Of a stretch of 64,000 nt of DNA, positions 16,533-25,294 are shown one piece after another; the first letter of the stretch is position 1, and each line of letters starts with the position of its first letter. Both the position numbers and the translations under genes were made by a program. Origin of the DNA: SZUA-442 sp963759175 (GTDB taxonomy: Bacteria > Actinomycetota > Acidimicrobiia > Spongiisociales > UBA5794); assembly GCA_963759175.1 (NCBI GenBank), contig CAVWXP010000019.1:1-64000 (forward strand). The letters are read 5' to 3'. Below the pieces are notes generated by a model. It was not told the DNA's origin. It worked only from the letters and a program-made list of their open reading frames with translations, and did no database searches.

Positions 16533-17906
16533 GTGAAGATCCGATCCGCCATCATCCCCATACTCGTCGCCCTGGCGCTCGTGGCTGGCGCGTGCGACGG
16601 ATCCGGCGCGGATACCACCGTCACGACCGGTTCTGGTTCGACGGAAACCTCCGAAGCGACGACGACCACCACCACCGTCGCTCCCGTCACCTCGATTCCC
16701 GCCGACTCCATACCCGGCACGAACTCCCCGTCGATCCCCGACGACGTCGCGAGGCAGATGCGCGAACAGATCGGCGTGATCATCCTCGATGTCGAGGAGT
16801 CCCGGGCCCTTCCGTTCCTCGAGGTACCGACGATCACGATCCTCGATGAGGCTGCCTTCTCGGCGAGGGTCACCCAACAGCTCGCGGAGGATCTCAATGC
16901 CGACGAGTTGGCGGCACAAGAGTCGATGCTCGGGTTGCTTGGCATGCTCGACCCATCCGTCGACCTCGAGCAACTCCTGCTCGACCTCTACACCGAGCAG
17001 GTCGCAGGTTTCTACGACCCCGAGGCCAAGGAGATGGTCGTGCCGGTGTCCATCGACGGCATCACACCGCTCCAGGAGATCACGATCGCACACGAGCTCG
17101 TCCACGCCCTCACCGATCAGCACTTCGAATTCAACGGCGAGTACGAGGACCGAGCCGAGAACGGGACCGGAGACGACGCCGCGGGCATGTTGGCCCTGGT
17201 GGAAGGCGACGCCACGTACCAGCAGTTCCTCTATCTCGAGGGGATGGACCCCACCGCGGCGGCAGCGGCGGCGCTCGAGTCACTCTCGTACCAGTCCGAT
17301 GTACTCACCTCGGCGCCGAACTGGATGCAGAAGGACCTTGCGTTCCCGTACGAGAAGGGCCTGATCTTCACGGGGTACCTCATCGGGGAGTCCGGCCTCA
17401 AGGCCATCGACGAGTCGTACCAGGCGCCGCCCATCTCCACCGAGCAGATCCTCGACCCCGCGAAGTACGTTCGAGGCGAGCTCCCGGCTGATCTGGCCCC
17501 GCTCACGGTATCGCTCGCTGGATGGGACCTCCATGAGGAGCGATCGCTGGGGGAGTGGGGGGTCCACCTGCTCCTGACCGACACCCTGCGCCCAGGCGAA
17601 CTCGCACAGGTCGCCTCGGGTTGGGGCAACGACACCTACCAGCTGTTCCTCCGGGGTGACGACACCGCCTTCGTGTGGTCGTACCTCGCCGAGACGGTCG
17701 AGGATGCCGAGGAGCTCACGAACGCCCTCATCGTCCACGCCCGTGACCAGATGGGGGCTTCGGGTAGTGCCGAATCGGGTGGCGGCCTGTTGTTCTCAGA
17801 CGGCACACCCACGGTGTTCATCGACCGTATCGACGACGCGATCTACTTCATCGCCTCCACGGATGCGGCGGCGGTCGCCGATGCGAGACAACAGCTCGGC
17901 ATCTGA
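16533..17906 (+). CDS. Putative zinc metalloprotease lipoprotein
   Basis: 457 aa. The signal peptide ends in lipobox VAGAC (Cys 21), followed by a Thr/Ser-rich low-complexity linker to about residue 65. A gluzincin-like motif HELVHALTDQHF has the two metal histidines at 187 and 191. E224, in VEGDATYQQF, is a reasonable third ligand. The C-terminal region is mixed alpha/beta and ends with a DAIYFIASTD strand. Nothing identifies the substrate; surface proteolysis or wall processing is plausible. The GTG start is preceded by TAGCCT 8 nt upstream without a clear Shine-Dalgarno site. Confidence 0.78.
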   Translation: MKIRSAIIPILVALALVAGACDGSGADTTVTTGSGSTETSEATTTTTTVAPVTSIPADSIPGTNSPSIPDDVARQMREQIGVIILDVEESRALPFLEVPTITILDEAAFSARVTQQLAEDLNADELAAQESMLGLLGMLDPSVDLEQLLLDLYTEQVAGFYDPEAKEMVVPVSIDGITPLQEITIAHELVHALTDQHFEFNGEYEDRAENGTGDDAAGMLALVEGDATYQQFLYLEGMDPTAAAAAALESLSYQSDVLTSAPNWMQKDLAFPYEKGLIFTGYLIGESGLKAIDESYQAPPISTEQILDPAKYVRGELPADLAPLTVSLAGWDLHEERSLGEWGVHLLLTDTLRPGELAQVASGWGNDTYQLFLRGDDTAFVWSYLAETVEDAEELTNALIVHARDQMGASGSAESGGGLLFSDGTPTVFIDRIDDAIYFIASTDAAAVADARQQLGI

Positions 17907-18028
17907 GCCTTCCCTTCGGGCGCGCGGCACAGAAGAGTCGCAACCGGGAGGGTGGAATCGACCGCCCACGCGTGGTACCACATCGGCGTGGAAGGAGCGG
18001 GAACGGCGAACGAGACCGAGCCGGCGGC

Positions 18029-18112
18029 TCAGCCGCGGCCAGCGTTGGGCTTGCGGCCGTGGTTCGCCTTGGAGCGGCGGGCGCGCAGCTTGCGTCGTTT
18101 TGCCTTTGCCAT
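18029..18112 (-). CDS. bL37-like mini ribosomal protein (27 aa)
   Basis: The 27-residue peptide starts MAKAKRRKLRARRSKANH and ends GRKPNAGRG. It is extremely basic and matches in length, composition and the SKANHG-KPNA core the bL37 protein described from the mycobacterial large ribosomal subunit (from memory, a 24-aa peptide ending KANHGKRPNA). A TACGCT box lies 9 nt upstream of the ATG and there is no Shine-Dalgarno site, suggesting a leaderless or near-leaderless message. The start codon is only 18 bases from the divergent DUF192 start. Genes this small are commonly missed. Confidence 0.8.
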   Translation of the reverse strand: MAKAKRRKLRARRSKANHGRKPNAGRG

Positions 18113-18130
18113 AGTGCTGGGAGCGTACCA

Positions 18131-18457
18131 GTGAGCGTTCCGTACCGCAGGGTCGGCCTTCGCTGTGGGACTTGGACGGTCGACGACGTCGAACTCGCCT
18201 TCGGGTTCCGTGAGCGCCTTTCTGGGATGCGGCGCAAGGACATCGACACGGTGTTGCTCCCGGTGCGATCGATCCACACATGGGGCATGCGGGAACCCAT
18301 CCGTGTCGTCGCCATCGACGCGTCGGGCATCGTGATCGCAACCGTCATCGTGTCACCCCGAAGCGTGGTTCGATGGACGACTGCCCGATGGATCCTCGAG
18401 GTACCCGAGTGGGTGCCGCCGCCGCCGATCGGCCATGTGTGCACCGTTCTGGCATGA
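18131..18457 (+). CDS. DUF192 family protein
   Basis: 108 aa from the GTG at 18131. The conserved DUF192 core is visible: AFGFRERLSGMRRKD, then the central VRSIHTWGMREPIRVVAID, and a final RWILEVPEW. The usual form is a 'GLxxRxxL ... IHTxGMxFPID' domain. The function of the family is unknown; archaeal and bacterial structures show a small beta barrel. No signal peptide is present. The gene ends 7 bases before rsmI and may be cotranscribed with it. Confidence 0.78.
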   Translation: MSVPYRRVGLRCGTWTVDDVELAFGFRERLSGMRRKDIDTVLLPVRSIHTWGMREPIRVVAIDASGIVIATVIVSPRSVVRWTTARWILEVPEWVPPPPIGHVCTVLA

Positions 18458-18464
18458 TCGTGGC

Positions 18465-19295
18465 ATGCCTGGCACCCTCTACGTGTGCGCAACGCCGATC
18501 GGCAACCTCGCCGATGCGACCGAGCGGCTCTCGGACATCCTGCGCTCTGCCGAGATCGTCTTCGCCGAGGACACGCGGCGTACAGCGAAACTGATGGCGC
18601 ATCTCGGAGCCACGACGGCGATGCGAAGCCTGTTCGTCGGCAACGAACGGTCGCGCGTGGACGAGATCGTGGAGCGCCTCGAGGCGGGAGAGATCGTCGC
18701 CATCGTGTCTGACGCCGGGATGCCCACGGTCAGTGACCCCGGTGCGATCGCCATCGATGCCGCCATCGCGTGCGGTGCCGAGGTGATTGCCATCCCCGGT
18801 CCGTCGGCTGTCACGACCGCCATTGCAGCGTCCGGCCTCGGAGGGGACCGTTTCGTGTTCGAGGGCTTCCTTCCCCGAAAGGGGACGGCACGTCGAGCGG
18901 TGATCGCCGACGTTGCGGGACAGGAGCGCACCGTGGTGGTGTTCTCGGCACCCTCGAGGGTCGACAAGGACTTGGCCGACCTCGCAGCCGGCTGCGGCGC
19001 CGATCGGCGGATCGCCGTGTGCCGTGAAATGACCAAGCTCCACGAGGAGACATGGCGTGGCACGCTCGGCGATGCCGTCGACGAGTTTGCACCAGACGAA
19101 CGCAGGCGCGGCGAGTTCACCCTCGTGGTGGAGGGCCGCACGCCCGATGCCGTGTCGATCGATGAGGCCGTCGAGGCTGCCCTGCGCGCGATCGCCGAGG
19201 GCGCTTCGACATCGGATGCGGTCCGGTCGACTGCCGACCTGCTCGGCGTGAGCAGGCGGCAGCTATACGACCGTGTGCTGCGTGAGCGCTCCTAG
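18465..19295 (+). CDS. rsmI: 16S rRNA (cytidine(1402)-2'-O)-methyltransferase
   Basis: 276 aa from the ATG at 18465 (MPGTLYVCATPIGNLAD). It is a tetrapyrrole-methylase-fold enzyme with SDAGMPTVSDPG (about residue 85), AIPGPSAVTTAIAASGL and FVFEGFLPRKG motifs. AdoMet-dependent 2'-O-methylation of C1402 fine-tunes the ribosomal P site together with RsmH. The C-terminal ~40 residues resemble the small helix-turn-helix-like RsmI tail. Its TAG stop overlaps the convergent AbrB-like gene's stop within a CTAG palindrome. Confidence 0.95.
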   Translation: MPGTLYVCATPIGNLADATERLSDILRSAEIVFAEDTRRTAKLMAHLGATTAMRSLFVGNERSRVDEIVERLEAGEIVAIVSDAGMPTVSDPGAIAIDAAIACGAEVIAIPGPSAVTTAIAASGLGGDRFVFEGFLPRKGTARRAVIADVAGQERTVVVFSAPSRVDKDLADLAAGCGADRRIAVCREMTKLHEETWRGTLGDAVDEFAPDERRRGEFTLVVEGRTPDAVSIDEAVEAALRAIAEGASTSDAVRSTADLLGVSRRQLYDRVLRERS

Positions 19296-19531
19296 AGCGC
19301 AGCGAGACGGGTCCTGCAGTCCATGCAGACGCCGCGCCCCTCGAAATTCTCGAGTCGTTCGGTGCTCTCACAGAACACACACGACGCCTCGAGCTTGCGG
19401 AGAACGATCCCACCGTTCTCGACCGTGATGGCCAGTTTGTCCCCCTCATGGATGTTGAACAGGCGGCGTGTCTCAGCCGGAACGACGACCCTCCCGAGAT
19501 CGTCGATCTTCCTGACCATGAGTGTGTCCAA
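19292..19531 (-). CDS. AbrB/SpoVT-type transcription regulator with zinc-ribbon tail
   Basis: 79 aa from a TTG at 19531, chosen because GGAGG lies 7 nt upstream. The product then starts MDTLMVRKIDDLGRVVVPAE, very like Bacillus AbrB. Residues about 5-50 form the swapped-hairpin DNA-binding domain (RRLFNIHEGDKLAITVENGG, then IVLRKL). The tail has two CxxC pairs (SCVFCES, then GVCMDCRTR), a probable zinc knuckle. Relatives control growth-phase transitions. The target is unknown; it lies in the divergent region with metG. Confidence 0.85.
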   Translation of the reverse strand: MDTLMVRKIDDLGRVVVPAETRRLFNIHEGDKLAITVENGGIVLRKLEASCVFCESTERLENFEGRGVCMDCRTRLAAL

Positions 19532-19671
19532 GGGTGAACCTCCAAGTCCATGCCGGCGATCGCCGGCCGCCGGAGGGTACCCCCAGAGTCTTCCAACGGC
19601 ACGCAGCCGCGGCCGTGACCGCTCCCCTCGCACGTCGGTGGTCCCGGTCGGGGCGCAGGTACCATCGTCCG

Positions 19672-21327
19672 ATGAGCACTCGTGAACCGACCAAGGTCCT
19701 GATCGCCGTTGCCTGGCCCTATGCACAGGGACCCCTCCACCTCGGCCACATGGCAGGCGCATACCTCCCTGCCGACATCTACGCCAGGTACCGGCGGTCG
19801 TGTGGCGACGACGTACTCATGGTGTCGGGGTCCGATGTCCACGGTACGCCGATCACCGTCAAGGCCGACGAGATGGGGGTCAGCCCCAAGGAGATCGTCG
19901 ACAAGTTCCACCCCGAGTTCCTCACCTACTGGGACGACCTCGACATCGACTGGGACCTGTTCACCACGACCGGCACCGACACCCACCGTCGGGTCGTCCA
20001 GCAGTTCTTCCTGGCCCTGCTCGACAACGGGTACCTGTACCGTCACACGACGGAGCAGTACTTCGACCAGCAGGAGGGACGGTTCCTGCCGGATCGCTAC
20101 GTCGAGGGAACCTGTCCGCATTGTGGGTACCTCGATGCCAGAGGAGATCAGTGCGACAACTGTGGCAAGACACTCGATCCGACGGATCTCCTCGAGCCCC
20201 GCAGCAAGTTCTCGGGTACCCGTCCCGTGCTGCGTGAGACCGAGCACTACTACTGGCGCCTGTCGGCGTTCAACGACCAGATGCTCGCATGGCTCGAATC
20301 CCGGGAGGGCTGGCGGCCGCACGTGGTGAATTTCGCCATCGGCATGGTCGGTGACGGCCTCCACGATCGGGCCTTCACCCGCGACCTGGACTGGGGCATC
20401 CCCCTTCCGGTTGACGACATCGGCCCGGGCAAGTCGATCTACGTATGGTGGGAGGCGCTGATGGGGTACTTCTCGGCGCCCCAGGAGTGGGCCGAAGCCC
20501 GCGGGACTCCCGATGCGTGGAAGGCGTGGTGGGAGGATCCCACGGCTGAGTCCTACTACTTCGTCGGCAAGGACAACATCCCGTTCCACGCCATCTACTG
20601 GCCGGCGCTCATCATGGGACATGGTGGCCTCAACCTCCCCACGAACGTCCCGGCCAACCAGTACGTGACGTTCGGTGGTGAGAAGGCCTCCAAATCCCGT
20701 GGCGTTGGACGTCCGCTCGGTTGGTACCTCGACCGATTCCAGACCGACGGCTTGCGGTACGCCCTCGCCCAGAGCCTGCCGGAGACGAACGACACCGACC
20801 TCTCGGATGACGAGATCGTCCGCCGCATCAACGACGAACTCGTCGCGGCATGGGGGAACCTCGTGAACCGCGTCGTGTCGATGACGGGCAGGTACTTCGA
20901 AGGCGTGGTGCCACCACCGGTCGACCTCGAGCAGGTCGACGAGGATGCCCTGGCCGGGCGCCTGTCGACCCTCGCCGACGTCGACGAGGCACTCGCCGCC
21001 GTCCGACTGCGCGCAGGCATCGCCCGGGCCATGCACGGCGCGCAGGAGGCCAATGTGTATCTCAATGAACGCGAACCGTGGCGGACGGCAAAGACCGACA
21101 TGGAGCGCACCGGCACCACGCTGTGGGTCGCCCTCCAGCTCATCGCCGCGACCGCCGTGGCCCTCGCTCCATACCTGCCTGGCTCGTCACGGGCGGTCCT
21201 CGAAGCGCTCGGTGTCGAGGTGGGGCCTCGAGGCCCTTCCTGGGGCGCGCCGACGGTCGAGCCGGGAACCGAACTCGGCTCCCTGGGTCCGCTGTTCGCC
21301 AAGGTGGAACTCGAAGCGGGGGAGTAG
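19672..21327 (+). CDS. metG: Methionyl-tRNA synthetase
   Basis: 551 aa from the ATG at 19672. Class I signatures are HLGH (residues 23-26) and KASKS (338-342, the KMSKS loop). The connective domain carries one CxxC-x9-CxxC zinc site (CPHCGYLDARGDQCDNC). The length and the lack of a C-terminal EMAP-like tRNA-binding domain match the short actinobacterial form. It charges both elongator and initiator tRNA-Met. The start is preceded by TACCAT 6 nt upstream and no Shine-Dalgarno site, a good leaderless candidate. It heads the metG-tatD-rsmA-ispE operon. Confidence 0.97.
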   Translation: MSTREPTKVLIAVAWPYAQGPLHLGHMAGAYLPADIYARYRRSCGDDVLMVSGSDVHGTPITVKADEMGVSPKEIVDKFHPEFLTYWDDLDIDWDLFTTTGTDTHRRVVQQFFLALLDNGYLYRHTTEQYFDQQEGRFLPDRYVEGTCPHCGYLDARGDQCDNCGKTLDPTDLLEPRSKFSGTRPVLRETEHYYWRLSAFNDQMLAWLESREGWRPHVVNFAIGMVGDGLHDRAFTRDLDWGIPLPVDDIGPGKSIYVWWEALMGYFSAPQEWAEARGTPDAWKAWWEDPTAESYYFVGKDNIPFHAIYWPALIMGHGGLNLPTNVPANQYVTFGGEKASKSRGVGRPLGWYLDRFQTDGLRYALAQSLPETNDTDLSDDEIVRRINDELVAAWGNLVNRVVSMTGRYFEGVVPPPVDLEQVDEDALAGRLSTLADVDEALAAVRLRAGIARAMHGAQEANVYLNEREPWRTAKTDMERTGTTLWVALQLIAATAVALAPYLPGSSRAVLEALGVEVGPRGPSWGAPTVEPGTELGSLGPLFAKVELEAGE

Positions 21328-21331
21328 CGGC

Positions 21332-22102
21332 GTGGATCCCTGGCATTGGGTCGACACACACGGCCACGTCTTCCTCGTCGATGACGATCCCGATGCCGTC
21401 CTCGACCGGGCCGCAGCCGCCGGCGTGGCGTGGGTCATGTGCCCCGGCATCGACGTTGCCACGTCACGGCGGTCCGAGGAGCTCGCGAACGCCCACGCCG
21501 ACTCGATGCTGTGGAGCGCCGGCCTCCATCCCCACGACGCCGCCCAATGGTCGACCGTCCGTGATCAGATCGGCGAGCTCGCGGAGCGAGCCGATGCGAT
21601 CGGCGAGTGCGGCCTCGACTACTACCGGAATCTCGCAACCAGGGAGGACCAGGCGTCGGCGTTCGGCGACCAGCTGGCGCTCGCCGCCGAACTCGACAAG
21701 CCGATCATCATCCACTGTCGGGACGCCTTCGCCGACGTGTACGACGCCCTCGCAGCGGCCGATATCGGTGAACGTGCCGTGCTCCACTGCTGGACGGGCG
21801 GATCACGATGGACGAAGCGATTCCGTGACCTCGGTGTCGTGTTCTCCTTCGCAGGCACGCTGACCTATCCGACTGCCGAATCCCTGCGGATCGCGGCACG
21901 GTTCGCACCGAGGGACCGCACCATGGTGGAGACCGACGCCCCGTATCTCACACCGCAGCCGAGGCGATCCGAGCCCAACGAACCTGCCCATGTGGTCATG
22001 ACGGGTGCGACGCTCGCCGAGGTGTGGGACATGCCGGTCGCCGATGTCGCCGACCTGACATCCGCGACTGCCCGACGGGTCTTCGGAGGTCCCCGTGGCT
22101 GA
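21332..22102 (+). CDS. tatD: TatD family metal-dependent hydrolase (YcfH-like)
   Basis: 256 aa from the GTG at 21332, whose GGGGGAG site lies within the end of metG. The family landmarks are VDTHGH (residues 6-11), AIGECGLDYYR (about 90), IIIHCRDAF (about 130), VLHCWTGG (about 152) and METDAPYL (about 198). TatD enzymes are two-metal 3'-5' DNA exonucleases or general hydrolases. The metG-tatD-rsmA order is widely conserved. The gene overlaps rsmA by 8 bases. Confidence 0.94.
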   Translation: MDPWHWVDTHGHVFLVDDDPDAVLDRAAAAGVAWVMCPGIDVATSRRSEELANAHADSMLWSAGLHPHDAAQWSTVRDQIGELAERADAIGECGLDYYRNLATREDQASAFGDQLALAAELDKPIIIHCRDAFADVYDALAAADIGERAVLHCWTGGSRWTKRFRDLGVVFSFAGTLTYPTAESLRIAARFAPRDRTMVETDAPYLTPQPRRSEPNEPAHVVMTGATLAEVWDMPVADVADLTSATARRVFGGPRG

Positions 22103-22916
22103 CGGAGCCCAGGGCCGAAGGGAGATCCGTGACCTGCTCGCCGCCCACGACCACCAGCCGAACAAGGACTTCGGGCAGAACTTCCTGACCGACCCGAACA
22201 TCGTGCGACGCATCGTCGCACTCGCCGATGTCGCCGGTCGCGATGTCGTCGAGATCGGCGCCGGCACGGGAACCCTCACGCTCGAGATCGCCGCCATTGC
22301 GCGTCGCGTCGTCACCTATGAGGTGGACGGCAACCTCGCTCCGATCCTCACCGAGACGCTCGCGGGGAGGATGAACATCGATGTGCGATTCGAGGACGCC
22401 TCCAGAGTGGATCTCGCTGCTGCGCTCCGCGGTTCGTCCTGGGTCATGGTCGCCAACCTCCCCTACAACGTCGGTACCGGAATCGTGCTCGATGCCCTGC
22501 GGATGGCTCCGGCGATCGATCGCATCGTCGCCATGGTCCAGCGTGAGGTGGGAGATCGCCTCCTCGCCGACCCCGGATCGAAGGTCTATGGGTTGCCGTC
22601 CGTCGTCGCCGGACTGCACGCCACTGGGCACCGGGGCTTCACGGTGCCCCCGCAGGTCTTCGAACCGCAGCCGAGGGTGGATTCCGTGGTCGTCATCCTC
22701 GACCGCGTCGCGGCCGAGCCCGATGCCGAGCGAGCGATCGAGATCGCCGCTGTGGCGTTCGGGCAGCGACGCAAGATGCTGCGGCGCTCACTCGCCACAC
22801 TCGTCGACGATGCGGAATCATGGTGCGAGCGTGCCGGGGTCGACCCGACCGCTCGCCCCGAACAGCTCGCACCATCGGACTACGTTGCATTGGCGCGAGC
22901 GGAAGGATCGACGTGA
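22095..22916 (+). CDS. rsmA: 16S rRNA (adenine(1518)/(1519)-N6)-dimethyltransferase
   Basis: 273 aa, GTG start inside the end of tatD. Motifs are KDFGQNFLTDPNIV (N-terminal), the AdoMet loop VVEIGAGTGTLTLEI (motif I), the catalytic NLPYNV (motif IV, about residue 127) and the C-terminal domain with QRRKMLRRSL. It dimethylates A1518 and A1519 late in 30S assembly; loss causes kasugamycin resistance. The stop overlaps the ispE GTG. Confidence 0.96.
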   Translation: MADGAQGRREIRDLLAAHDHQPNKDFGQNFLTDPNIVRRIVALADVAGRDVVEIGAGTGTLTLEIAAIARRVVTYEVDGNLAPILTETLAGRMNIDVRFEDASRVDLAAALRGSSWVMVANLPYNVGTGIVLDALRMAPAIDRIVAMVQREVGDRLLADPGSKVYGLPSVVAGLHATGHRGFTVPPQVFEPQPRVDSVVVILDRVAAEPDAERAIEIAAVAFGQRRKMLRRSLATLVDDAESWCERAGVDPTARPEQLAPSDYVALARAEGST

Positions 22917-23761
22917 AGGCAACTGCCTACGCAAAACTGAACCTCGCGCTCGCCGTGTATCCGGCCAGTGCCGACGGCTACCACCCGTTGCGGGGGATCT
23001 TCCAGTCGATCTCCCTTGCGGACACGGTGTCGATCGCAACGGCGAGCGAGGATGCCATCACCGTCTCGAACGATGAGGCGCCTGCCGATGACTCGAACCT
23101 CGCGTGGATCGCGCTTGCGACGGCGAGGAGGACGGCAAGGGTGGGGCAACCCATGTCGTTGCACATCGACAAGCGCATTCCGTCGGGCGCCGGACTCGGA
23201 GGCGGTTCGGCTGATGCGGCTGCCGCCTTGGGCATGATGGCTCGCACCTATCGCATCGACGATGACCGGACCGCCGAGATCGCCGAATCACTCGGATCGG
23301 ATGTCCCGTTCGCCTACACCGGAGGTTCGATGATCGCCGAGGGTCGAGGGGAACGATTGACACCCATCGAGCCACATGGTGGATTCGCCGTGGCGATCGT
23401 CGTGCCGCCGTTCGGCCTCGAGACGCCCACCGTGTTCAGGGAGTGGGACCGGCTCGACGGCCCCGAGGGCAAGGAACTGGACGAGCGCTCCCTGCCTCCG
23501 TCCCTGCGGGGTGGCCTCCCCATCCGCAACGACCTCTACCCAGCGGCCGTGTCCCTCGACCCGCGCCTTGCGGACTGGCGCAGCGACCTGATGCGGCGAT
23601 GGGGCACCGACGTCGCCATGACCGGGTCGGGGTCTGCGCTGTTCGGCTTCTTCGCCTCACTCACCGAGGCCGGCGATGCAGCGGCCGCCGTCGACCTGCC
23701 CACACGGCTCGCGATTGCCGCGACACCGGTGCCACGGGGATGGGAGCCCATCGATGGCTGA
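22913..23761 (+). CDS. ispE: 4-diphosphocytidyl-2-C-methyl-D-erythritol kinase
   Basis: 282 aa, GTG start in a GTGA overlap with rsmA. It is a GHMP kinase: AYAKLNLALAVY (residues 4-15), the ATP loop IPSGAGLGGGSADAAAALG (about 90) and SLGSDVPFAYTGGSMIAEGRGE, with MTGSGSALFGFF near the end. It phosphorylates CDP-ME in the MEP isoprenoid pathway. This pathway supplies the prenyl chain used by MenA later in the window, and undecaprenyl phosphate for the wall. It ends 56 bases before tRNA-Gln. Confidence 0.95.
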   Translation: MKATAYAKLNLALAVYPASADGYHPLRGIFQSISLADTVSIATASEDAITVSNDEAPADDSNLAWIALATARRTARVGQPMSLHIDKRIPSGAGLGGGSADAAAALGMMARTYRIDDDRTAEIAESLGSDVPFAYTGGSMIAEGRGERLTPIEPHGGFAVAIVVPPFGLETPTVFREWDRLDGPEGKELDERSLPPSLRGGLPIRNDLYPAAVSLDPRLADWRSDLMRRWGTDVAMTGSGSALFGFFASLTEAGDAAAAVDLPTRLAIAATPVPRGWEPIDG

Positions 23762-23817
23762 TGCCCAAGGGCGTGCCTTCCGTGCCGCTCTACACTGCGC
23801 GACCGCGCTACCCGCTC

Positions 23818-23892
23818 TGGGGGGTGGTGTAATCGGCAGCACGGGTGGTTTTGGTCCATCAAGAACGGGTTCGAGTCCTGTCCCCCCAGCCA
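23818..23892 (+). tRNA. tRNA-Gln (TTG)
   Basis: 75 nt including an encoded CCA. The acceptor stem is TGGGGGG/CCCCCCA with discriminator G. The D-arm starts TGGTGTAATCGGCAGCA, and the anticodon stem is GGTGG/CCATC with loop TTTTGGT (anticodon TTG). The T-arm is CGGGTTCGAGTCCTG. The overall sequence closely follows mycobacterial tRNA-Gln. A TACACT -10-like box lies at 23791-23796. The CCA is encoded here but not in the other two tRNAs of the window. Confidence 0.95.
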
Positions 23893-23914
23893 ATCGAACG
23901 AGGGTCGTGATCCA

Positions 23915-25294
23915 ATGAGCGTCGGCGTCATCGTCCTTGCCGCAGGCAAGGGAACACGGATGAAGAGCGACCTGGCCAAGGTGCTCCACACCGCGGCGGG
24001 TCGCACACTGCTCGAATGGACCTTCTCGGCCCTGGCGGACATCGACGTGCGCGAGGTTTGCGTGGTCGTCGGCCATCAGGCCGACGCCGTCACCGCAGCG
24101 TGCGACCCAGCCATCCGCACCGCCCTCCAGGAACCCCAACACGGGACGGGTCACGCCGCCACGGTCGGCATCGCCGGCCTCCACGGCCATGAGGGCCCGA
24201 TCCTGATCGTGCCGGGGGACATGCCGCTCATACGTTCGACGTCGCTGGCATCGCTGGTCGAGCGCCACGTCAGCGAGGATGCCGCAGCCACGATCCTGTC
24301 CGTCGACCTCGACGACCCGACCGGCTACGGACGGATCATCCGGGCCGGCGACACGGTGTCGGCGATCGTCGAGGAACGCGACGCCACCGACGAACAACGC
24401 CGCGTCACCGAGGTCAACACGTCGGTCTATGTCTTCGATGGATCGCTCCTCGCGGCGGCGCTCGACCGGATCACCCCTGACAACGATCAGGGCGAGTACT
24501 ACCTGACCGACGTCATCGGTGTGCTGCGCGCCGACGGTCACGTCGTGCAGGCCGTCGCGGTCGATGCCGAAGAAGGCATCGGTGTGAACAGCCAGGCGCA
24601 ACTCGCCGAGGTGGGTGCGGTCCTGCGGACCCGGATCAACGCCGCCCTCCTCGACGAAGGCGTGTGGATGCTCGACCCGTCACGGGTCTACATCGACGCC
24701 AACGTGCGTGTGGAGCCCGGAGCGCGGCTCATGCCGGACGTGTACCTCGAGGGAGCCACCTCGATCGGAGCGATGGCCGAGATCGGACCGGGGGTGCGTC
24801 TCATCGACACCAGTGTCGGCCCCGGTGCGCGGGTGCAGCATGCGGTTGCGATGTCCTCGATTATCGGACCCGATGCACTCGTGGGTCCCTATGCCTACCT
24901 GCGGCCGGGTGCGACGTTGCTCAAGGGGTCGAAGGTCGGCACCTATGTCGAGGTGAAGGGCTCCGAGATCGGGGAGGGATCGAAGGTGCCGCACCTGAGC
25001 TACATCGGTGACACCACGATTGGTCGGGATTCGAACATCGGAGCCGGCACCATCACGGTCAACTACGACGGATTCGCCAAGCATCGCACGGTCATCGGCG
25101 ACAACGTCCGCATCGGATCCGACACGATGCTCGTTGCTCCCGTGACGATCGGCGACAACGCCTTCACCGGCGCAGGGTCGGTGGTCACGAACGACGTTCC
25201 GGAGGGCGCACTTGCGGTGGAGCGCGCAACGCAGAAGAATGTCGAGGGGTACGCTGAGAAACGGCGACGGCGTGCGGAAGGGGACGACAGCTGA
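23915..25294 (+). CDS. glmU: Bifunctional UDP-GlcNAc pyrophosphorylase / glucosamine-1-phosphate N-acetyltransferase
   Basis: 459 aa. The N-terminal nucleotidyltransferase domain has VIVLAAGKGTRMKSDLAKVLH (residues 5-25), QEPQHGTGHA and PGDMPLI. The C-terminal left-handed beta-helix (about 255-445) shows hexapeptide repeats and the acetyltransferase region VPHLSYIGDTTIGRDSNIGAGT. It makes UDP-GlcNAc for peptidoglycan. It lies 22 bases after tRNA-Gln, and its stop overlaps the prs ATG by one base; the glmU-prs order is a common bacterial pair. Confidence 0.97.
   Translation: MSVGVIVLAAGKGTRMKSDLAKVLHTAAGRTLLEWTFSALADIDVREVCVVVGHQADAVTAACDPAIRTALQEPQHGTGHAATVGIAGLHGHEGPILIVPGDMPLIRSTSLASLVERHVSEDAAATILSVDLDDPTGYGRIIRAGDTVSAIVEERDATDEQRRVTEVNTSVYVFDGSLLAAALDRITPDNDQGEYYLTDVIGVLRADGHVVQAVAVDAEEGIGVNSQAQLAEVGAVLRTRINAALLDEGVWMLDPSRVYIDANVRVEPGARLMPDVYLEGATSIGAMAEIGPGVRLIDTSVGPGARVQHAVAMSSIIGPDALVGPYAYLRPGATLLKGSKVGTYVEVKGSEIGEGSKVPHLSYIGDTTIGRDSNIGAGTITVNYDGFAKHRTVIGDNVRIGSDTMLVAPVTIGDNAFTGAGSVVTNDVPEGALAVERATQKNVEGYAEKRRRRAEGDDS

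Noticed and set aside
19117..21036. 639-codon minus-strand open frame across metG
   Set aside because: The plus strand encodes an unambiguous methionyl-tRNA synthetase with all motifs; the antisense translation has no recognisable domain.
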